Assembly: GCA_028583605.1 (NCBI GenBank) | Contig: CM053327.1 | Location: forward strand, 36,402,126 to 36,466,125 | Direction: 5' to 3' | Source: Dastarcus helophoroides | Taxonomy: Eukaryota > Arthropoda > Insecta > Coleoptera > Bothrideridae | Length of the DNA: 64,000 bases | In this document: positions 57,250-64,000 of the stretch, piece after piece | Position numbering within the stretch: the stretch's first letter is position 1 | Layout: the number at the start of each line of letters is the position of its first letter | The notes under the pieces: generated by a model | The model's input: only the letters and a program-made list of their open reading frames with translations | The model's database searches: none | Told to the model about the DNA's origin: nothing | Program-made: the position numbers and the translations under genes

Positions 57250-59288
57250 TGGTTGTCCTAATGCATAGACCAATAGGTTTGAATATTTATCAGATTCAGA
57301 GTTTGGAAACCAAAGACTGATTTGATCTCGTCAGTTTGGTATATCCAACCCGAATGCTAACAAATGTTCCGATATAGAATCAACGAACGTCATCTGGGTG
57401 ATTCCTAGGTACCGTCATCTATTGATCCATAGAGAAGCTGTGGACAACTCCAACAAGTGTCGTGTGAATCCAACAAGTGTCGTATACAAATAAAATGTAA
57501 CGTAGATTACAGTAATGCAACCCTTTAAGCGTGTATCAGCTACCCATGATTTACTATAGGCGCTTGGTTGCATTCTATTTGCGAATTGTTGTCTGTTTGT
57601 TTTTTGCCAATTTCGTATATTAAGCTTCAGAGATAATATATTGCTTTTCATGCAGTTTTTAATACTTTCCACCAGAGTTGATGGATCCAGGATCCACTTT
57701 CTTTGGTAATTAGCCAAAATGGTAATACGGAACGATTGAAGCATGGAGCATGGAGTTGAAAGACTAGCTCTCGATCTTTTGCATCAGAATTGTGCCACTG
57801 CTTTCCTCATTTTGGCATTTCCCCTATTATCCTCACAATTGACCAATGATCTATGTTTGGTCCATTACCTTCCTATATTTGGTTCATGCTATTTGCGTTT
57901 TACTTTAAAACTTTTCGTAATTCACACTTTCCTTCACACCCCTTTAGTCGACCATTTCTCTGTCACTTTCTCGTACATATTTCTCATGTCTTTTGCAATT
58001 GGTTAACGAAGAGTTATTCTTTGACCTAGAGTTGCTCTTTCCTTTGCCTCAGAAGTTTTTATTTCGACCTACCTCCGCCGCCTATCATCCACCAATGGTT
58101 CCATCGGTGGAGGTCGCTCTTAAAATTTTAGACATCTCAGGCAATAATACATTTAAAATGCTTTGTTGGGTAATGCATAACAACAAGAGCAAAATATTTG
58201 CCAATGCAAATTCCGATTCTACGTGTTATGCTCCACTTTCAAACTATGAAGCTAAAGAAAATTCACTCGTTACACCGCCCTCCCATCTTAGGTTAAAATA
58301 TTCGCCAACATTTTTCAAAAATTACCCATATATCTGTGTCAGGGTGTCAAGGTGGCTTTCGCTCTATTACAGATTTGGATGATCCATTTCAATGTTAGAG
58401 AATTCTATTCTAAAGATGTTTTAATTTCAATTTTACTTCGCTGATGTTTTCAACGTTTGACCCAGAATCGGTCCATTGTTTTCCATAGAACACCCGATAT
58501 TTTTTTGGAGATTAATCCAATGTGATCCGCCCTGAGCAATTGTCCTTGGTTGCTTCAGAATTGTCGCATTTATCTACCAGTTGCATTTCATTGATCGGTA
58601 AGATTTCTCTACAAAGCCCAGATATATAACAGTATCTGTCTTAATGATAACATTGCTTTAAATTTTTCTCCTCTAGAGGTGTTCAAATTCAAACTTTCGT
58701 TGTAAGCGTTTCTTTACAAATTTAAAATATTTGTCCCAAACTGAGTCTATTGTCTTCCATGCTTTGCAACATATCATGTGGAGACATAGACAGATTTGGC
58801 ACACATCTTCGAAATAAACAATAACAATGTTGTATGCAAGTAGAATGCAACCTAGACTACAAATTCAAGTAGCCCTCGAATGTAATAAATGTTCAAACCT
58901 ATTGGTCTGTGCATTAGAATCCTTGTCTTCTGGGAAAATTTCCTAGAGAGCAACCGCTTCGCTAGATGGCAGCGTTTCAACTGTTGGTAGTTCAGCTACC
59001 TATGATTCACTGTACACGCTTGGAGGGCTGCATGAATTTGTAGTCTAGGTTGCATTCTACTTGCATACGACATTGTTAGCGATGGCCATAGTTTCTCTAT
59101 GGACCAATAGGTGGCAGTACTAAGAGTCACACTCTTGACGTCCGTGAATTCTTTAGTTCTTACTTGTCGGAACATTGGTTAGCATTCGAGTTGGATATGC
59201 CAAACTGACGAGATCTAAAAAGATCGAAACCGGTCTTTGGTTTCCAAACTTCGAATCTAATAAATGTTCAAACCTATTGGTTAATGCC
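57250..59288. mobile_element. Inverted-repeat element or rearrangement (arms about 310 bp)
   Basis: The segment 57250-57560 is the reverse complement, with divergence, of about 58980-59288. Matching landmarks are ACCAATAGGTTTGAA, AGTTTGGAAACCAAAGAC, TCTCGTCAGTTTGG, AATGTTCCGA, TCCATAGAGAA and AATGCAACC. A partial third arm lies at about 58810-58925. The 1.4 kb between the arms has only unrecognised open frames (57743-58006 and 57993-58382). It resembles a long-TIR DNA transposon without a visible transposase, but a target duplication was not identified. Confidence 0.6.
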
Positions 59289-59352
59289 AAAAACGTCGAG
59301 TGGGGCAGCCAAAGGAACAACCAAAACGGTAGAACACTTTAAAGGTTTTTTT

Positions 59353-59513
59353 TTGGTGGAGCGGACTGGTCCTTGGTTATCCTCAAAAATTGAAATAAAA
59401 ATCTTGTCCCCTGAAACCAAGAAAAGATAAAAAAACCCAATAGAGCTCTGCAACCTCTGCTGTGTTTTTTAATCTTTCTTCATTTCAGGAGACAAGATTT
59501 GTATTTCAACTTC
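59353..59513. mobile_element. Fold-back (MITE-like) element, copy 7, decayed centre
   Basis: TTGGTGGAGCGGACTGG starts the left arm, followed by GTCCCCTGAAACCAAG. The right arm has GACAAGATTTGTATTTCAA. The CTGAAGA core is deleted. Confidence 0.7.
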
Positions 59514-59514
59514 A

Positions 59515-60668
59515 AAGGTTCATTGCACAGAACGGAATTGATATAATGGCTCCAGAAGAACCAACCCCCCCATCACTACACCACAGGAGCGCCAGACATC
59601 CTGGATGTAGCACTGATGAAAGATGCTCAATACACTGTTGAGTTGACATCAGCCAGTGAGCTCAGCTCGGATCATAACCCAGTTTTGATGACCATCGGAG
59701 ATGATAGCGGGCCCTAGCCTACCAAGATCTGAAAGAAAACAAACTGGACCATGTTCAAGAATTGTCTAGCAGCAAACTGGGAAGAGCCTGGGGAGATCAA
59801 AAACGATGACATCAACTCGGCGGTGGAAAGGCTCAAAAACATCATAACAGATTCCATTGGCAGCGACCAAAACTTTCCGGCGCAAGGAACGAAGGGAACC
59901 ACTACCAAATCACTTGGTGAAGTTGATCAGGAGAAAAAATCGTACCAGGAAGAGGACTGGATGGACCAATCTGCAAGCAGATAAGGTGGAAGTCGACGAA
60001 CTCAGGTATGAACTTAAAGAGCACAAGATTTCTAAGTTTTAGGAACACCTAACAACACCTCGAAAACTCCTCTGACCTCTGGCGAACAAAGTCCTAAGAG
60101 GAGATAGAAAACCCATCCCTCCGATTTACGAACCCCAGAGAATTGCCTACTCAGATTAAGATAAAGCCTTAGCATTCGCTGAGAACTTTGAAAGATACTG
60201 CGAGGCTACTCTTGAGCAAGTGAATCTAAACTTCGTAGAGAGAGTGGAACAGAGGTCCAAGATTTGAGGAGAAAGAACCAGACGTAGAGACGTCATCTCA
60301 TCATTCGCTGAGACCTTTGAAAGATACAGCGAGGCTACTCTTAAGGAGTGAATTCAAACTCTGTAGAGAGAGTGGAACAAGAGGTCCAAGAATTCAGGAG
60401 GAGGAGCCAGAGATAGACGACGTCATCTCAGCATTCGCTAAGATCTTTGGAAGACACTGTGAGGCTACTCTTGAGGAGTGAATCCAAACTCTGTAGAGAA
60501 TGGAACAAGAGGTCCAAGATCTTCATGAGGAAGAGCCAGACGTAGAAAACGTAATCAGACCAACTGACATAGAGGAACTCCAAAGCTTTCCGCAAAAGCT
60601 AAACGTCAAAAAGGCACCAGGTTTCGACGAAATTCCGAATCAAGCTCTAAAAAATCTTCCAGACCATG
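59515..60668 (+). pseudogene. Jockey-type LINE fragment, duplicated copy 1
   Basis: Translation in broken frames gives the end of an endonuclease domain (TGAPDILDVAL and LSSDHNPVLMTI) and, at 60500-60660, the start of a reverse transcriptase (DIEELQSFPQKLNVKKAPGFDEIPNQALKNLP). The SDH-x-PV box is the catalytic histidine region of APE-type endonucleases, and the KAPG-D-IPN phrase is typical of Jockey-clade RT. Between them are three imperfect repeats of about 125 bases (GAGGCTACTCTTGAG). Frameshifts and stops make it non-functional. Confidence 0.85.
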
Positions 60669-60772
60669 ACTTCGAATCTAATAAATGTTCAAACCTATTG
60701 GTTAATGCCAAAAACGTCGAGTGGGGCAGCCAAAGGAACAACCAAACCGGCAGAACACTTTAAAGGTTTTTT

Positions 60773-60920
60773 TTGGTGGAACGGACTGGTCCTTGGTTAT
60801 CCTCAAAAATTGAAATACAAATCTTGCCTCCTAAAACCAAGAAAGAAACAGAGCTCTGCAACCACTGTTGTGTTTTTTAATCTTTCTTGATTTCAGAGGA
60901 CAAGATTTGTATTTCAACTT
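60773..60920. mobile_element. Fold-back (MITE-like) element, copy 8, decayed centre
   Basis: This is the counterpart of copy 7 in the second tandem unit, with TTGGTGGAACGGACTGG and the right arm GACAAGATTTGTATTTCAA. Its presence in both units shows that insertion preceded the duplication. Confidence 0.7.
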
Positions 60921-60953
60921 CAAAGATTCATTACACAGAACGGAATCAATATA

Positions 60954-62445
60954 ATGGCTCCAGAAGAACCAACCCCTCATCACTACACCACAGGAGCACC
61001 AGACATCCTGGATGTAGCACTAATAAAGGATGTTCAATACACTGTTGAGTTGACATCAGTCAGTGAGCTCAGCTCGGACCACAACCCAGTTTTGATGACC
61101 ATCGGAGATGATCACGGACCCAAACCTCCCGAGATTTGCAAGAAAACAAACTGGACCATGTTCAGGGAGTGTCTAGCAGTAAACTGGAAAAAGCGTGGAA
61201 AGATCACAAACAATGACATCAACTCAGCGGTGGAAAGGCATCATAACAGATTCCTTTCTGGCAGCGACCAAAACCTTTCGGCGCACGGAACGAAGGGAAC
61301 CACTACCAAATCACTTGGTGGAGTTGATCAGGAGAAAAAATCGTACCAGGAAGAGGGCTGGATGGACCAATCTGTAAGAGCAGGTAAGGTGGAAGTCGAC
61401 GAGCTCAGATATGAACTTAAAGACTTCTAAGTTTCAGGAACACCTAAGAAGCTGTAACCTCGAAAACTCCTTGGCCTCTGACGAACAGTCAAAGTCCGAA
61501 GAGATAGAAAACCCATCCCTCAGATTCACGAACCCTAGAGAATAGCCTACTCAGGTTAAGATAAAGCCTCAGCATTCGCTGAGACCTTCGAAAGACACTG
61601 CGAGGCTACTCTTGAGGAAGTGAATTTAAACTTCGTAGAGACAGTGGAACAGAGGTTAAAGATTTGAGGAGGAAGAACCAGACATAGACGACGTCATCTC
61701 AGCATTCGCTAAGACCTTTGGAAGATACTACAAAGTTACTCTTGAGGAGTAAATCCAAACTCTGTAGAGAGAGTGTAACAAGAGGTCCAAGATCTTCAGA
61801 AGGAAGAACCAGACATAGACGACGTCATCTCAGCAGTCGCTGAGACCTTTGGAAGACACTGCGAGGCTACTCTTGAGGAGTGAATCCAAACTCTGTAGAG
61901 AGTGGAAAAAGAGGTCCAAGATCTTCATGAGGAAGAGCCAGACGTAAAAAACGTTATCAGACCAACTGACATAGAGGAACTTCAAAGCATTCTGCAAAAG
62001 CTAAACGTCAAAAAGGCACCAGGTTTCGACGGAATTCCGAATCAAGCTCTAAAGAATCTTTCAGACCAAGCTGCAACTACTTTGGAGACATAGTTAATTC
62101 AATGTTCAAAAATCGGTATTTACCTACAAGGTGTAAGTCTGCAAACCTTCATTCCTAAACCGGGAAAGGCGGTAAATTTTCATTAAAATTACAGGCCAAT
62201 AAGCCTCTTATCCAACTTGGGTAAGGTGACAGAGAGGATTTTGAAGAAATGTCTGCAGAACATCATCAGCGACCTCGACATCATTCCTAAGGAATGATTT
62301 GGGTTCCAACCAATGCACTCTACCTCGGACCAGTTGCTGCAGGTGGTTAAAAAAATCACAGGCAGCATGAACTGGAATTACGTAGTAGGAGCAGTCAGCA
62401 AGATTTCTTCCAAGAATCAGGACATGACAGTATCTTACTCAGAGA
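60954..62445 (+). pseudogene. Jockey-type LINE fragment, copy 2 (endonuclease C-terminus and part of RT)
   Basis: An open stretch at 60954-61430 gives MAPEEPTPHHYTTGAPDILD and LSSDHNPVLMTI, the C-terminal endonuclease. After degraded repeats, 61902-62093 gives DIEELQSILQKLNVKKAPGF and DGIPNQALKNL. From about 62149 to 62360 one frame reads KPGK, NYRPISLLSNLGKVTERIL, IIPKE, FGFQPMHSTSDQLLQVVKKI. These are RT domains 1-2, interrupted by two in-frame stops (near 62182 and 62296). The YADD catalytic motif and everything after it are missing. LINE RT copies the element's RNA at the target site, and this copy cannot. The clade call rests on these RT phrases. Confidence 0.9.
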
Positions 62446-63485
62446 TTACATTACTTTGAAACTTCGCCTGGTGGAGAATAATCAGTTTATTTTCATATTT
62501 TACTAGTTGGTATGAATGAAATAAAGACGTCAACGTCGAACACAAATCTCTTTTGAAGTCACTGCTTTAAATAATTAATTTATAGTGCACGGTGTTCTCG
62601 ACGTATTGTTTCAATTTTAACTTTGAATTAATCTCCTTTGCTGGAGCCGCTTAACGTTTGACGTTGTTTAACAATTTCCCGCATCCTGTTCATTGTAAGC
62701 TAATACGCAGGGTATGCTCCTATCAGTAGCTATAGAATTCTGTGACGTCCTGCAAGAAATTTGACGTTCCGTGTGTGGCACGATGTGGTCGCGTCTTCCG
62801 GCAGGTCGGGCACGACGCCGACTGTCAAGCGGCTTCTTCGGGCTGGTGGGCGAACGGCCGCTTGGGCGTAAGGACAAATGTTCGTTATTGATACTGTCAT
62901 TTACAAATGTACGGCGGATCAGATAAAGAAGCACCGGACTCCACATAATAAGAGAACTCTTCCTCCTCGTTATGCGAACCATCTGAATTACAAATCACGC
63001 ATATTTCTAAATCAGATACGCACCTCAGAAATTTCTTATAACAACCCGGCAGAACAATAGGAGAAACTTGTTTAAAGATCTATCCGCGTTGTTAGCTGGA
63101 ATTGCTTTTTCCTACGCCTCACATATACACATGCGAGCAAATCGTCCTCTCTCGTTTAAATTTAATAGCGCACGGTCGCCAGGATATTCACTCCAGGAAG
63201 GCTTCTGCCCTGCCCTACTCCTCTGATGATTACGAGATGCCGAACCGGAGCGAATCCAATAACACGCTCAAGTGTAAACACTCCAGTGAAGGGTTTCGAC
63301 ATCTGAAACCAGCGGTTCGAGAGGCGCTTTTTCAGTTTTGTTTACCCATGTAACTGACCTGTTCGGGATTACTTCAATCTCTAGGCGTCGGAAAACTACC
63401 GAACACGCAGAAGACGTTAATGTATGGGATTAGCTCATCTAATGCAACGGTATGCACTCTCTGAGTTGAATGAAACCACACTTCT
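62446..63485. other. Single-copy, apparently non-coding stretch
   Basis: Mixed-complexity DNA with a GC-richer portion at 62760-62870. Open frames at 62668-62982 (minus) and 63102-63353 (plus) have no recognisable domain. No splice-supported gene or RNA can be called. Confidence 0.35.
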
Positions 63486-63499
63486 CTTCTATTATATTT

Positions 63500-63862
63500 T
63501 CTTTTCTTCTTTTCTCTGCTCTTCTCTTCTCTTCTCTTCTCTTCTCTTCTGTTATCTTCTCTTCTGTTATCTTCTCTTCTGTTCTCTTCTCTTCTCTTCT
63601 CTTCTCTTCTCTTCTCTTCTCTTCTCTTCTCTTCTCTTCTCTTCTCTTCTCTTCTCTTCTCTTCTCTTCTCTTCTCTTCTCTTCTCTTCTCTTCTCTTCT
63701 CTTCTCTTCTCTTCTCTTCTCTTCTCTTCTCTTCTCTTCTCTTCTCTTCTCTTCTCTTCTCTTCTCTTCTCTTCTCTTCTCTTCTCTTCTCTTCTCTTCT
63801 CTTCTCTTCTCTTCTCTTCTCTTCTCTTCTCTTCTCTTCTCTTCTCTTCTCTTCTCTTCTCT
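63500..63862. repeat. (CTTCT)n pentanucleotide microsatellite
   Basis: The array is CTTCT repeated, nearly perfect from about 63585. At its left border several units are interrupted by GTTAT. Because five is not divisible by three, all frames without stops stay open and yield EEKRR-type shadow proteins on the minus strand, which are not genes. Confidence 0.97.
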
Positions 63863-64000
63863 CTATCTCTTCTCTTCTCATCTCTTCTCATCTCTTCTCA
63901 TCTCTTCTCATCTCTTCTCATCTCTTCTCATCTCTTCTCATCTCTTCTCATCTCTTCTCATCTCTTCTCATCTCTTCTCATCTCTTCTCATCTCTTCTCA
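63863..64000. repeat. 10-bp derivative microsatellite (CTCTTCTCAT)n
   Basis: The pentamer array passes into a decamer in which every second unit carries CTCAT in place of CTTCT. At least twelve decamers run to the end of the window, so the array continues beyond it. Confidence 0.95.

Larger units (their letters stand above)
59248..62085 (+). repeat. Tandem duplication, unit about 1.42 kb (LINE fragment plus fold-back)
   Basis: ACTTCGAATCTAATAAATG at 59248 recurs at 60669, an offset of 1421. The order in each copy is CCAAAAACGTCGAGTGGGG, fold-back element, endonuclease fragment, GAGGCTACTCTTGA repeats, then AAAAGGCACCAGGTTTCGAC. The junction is at AGACCA (60661-60666), where copy 1 stops and copy 2 starts. 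Copy 2 continues at 62068 into the rest of the LINE. The copies differ by scattered substitutions and indels. Confidence 0.85.

Noticed and set aside
57743..58382. Two overlapping open frames between inverted repeats as a transposase
   Set aside because: No DDE-type motifs, helix-turn-helix or family resemblance is visible in either frame.
63439..63891. Long minus-strand open frame of repeated EEKRR residues
   Set aside because: It is only the translation of the (CTTCT)n microsatellite, equally open in other frames, with no promoter or domain.

Overview
The window is eukaryotic and non-prokaryotic in every respect. It is AT-rich, almost free of host coding sequence, and filled with satellites and transposable elements. 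A Ty3/Gypsy LTR retrotransposon, a Jockey-clade LINE and a hAT-type DNA transposon together with arthropod-like promoter words (TATA box plus TCAGT initiator) point to an arthropod, most likely an insect. The species cannot be named from the sequence. I see no convincing host protein-coding gene, tRNA or rRNA.

Layout. 1-2.5 kb: A-rich satellite with a 328-bp period. 2.5-5.1 kb: mostly single-copy DNA with two diverged copies of one dispersed repeat. 5.1-7.6 kb: T-rich satellite with a higher-order period near 935 bp. 8.9-10.5 kb: four units of about 340 bp, related in reverse orientation to the 40-48 kb satellite. 11.7-14.6 kb: single-copy DNA. 14.6-18.4 kb: 208-bp satellite, part of it in a 421-bp dimeric higher-order form. 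18.4-24.6 kb: related degenerate satellites, two solo LTRs and a GC-richer single-copy island. 25-33.7 kb: a 340-bp satellite split by a complete 6.03-kb Gypsy element on the minus strand with identical LTRs. 33.8-34.6 kb: a 122-bp tandem repeat split by another solo LTR. 35.6-38.5 kb: a non-autonomous hAT element with an 8-bp target duplication, its interior full of satellite-like DNA. 38.5-48 kb: an 0.8-0.95 kb satellite containing arrays of a GAGAATATTCTCGAAAATC-type motif, interrupted at 42.05-43.34 kb. 49.4-51.5 kb: a TTCGCGAA-rich satellite. 51.5-56 kb: low-complexity DNA around a 1.6-kb palindrome. 57.2-59.3 kb: an inverted-repeat element. 59.2-62.4 kb: tandemly duplicated remains of a Jockey LINE. 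63.5-64 kb: a pentanucleotide microsatellite.

The most striking signal concerns heat-shock elements (HSEs). The Gypsy LTR has three perfect three-unit HSEs plus several GATA motifs directly upstream of its TATA box. Independently, the 39-48 kb satellite carries about 35 perfect GAAnnTTCnnGAA sites by my eye count. Both would be predicted heat-shock-factor targets. This is an inference from motifs, with no expression evidence. A second recurring object is a short fold-back element (eight copies) whose centre resembles a hammerhead-ribozyme core, imperfectly.

The Gypsy element has the full gag-PR-RT-RNaseH-IN complement, tRNA-Leu-like primer site, polypurine tract and target duplication. Three one-base breaks, all in homopolymers, disrupt its reading frames despite apparently identical LTRs, so either very recent decay or assembly errors should be considered.
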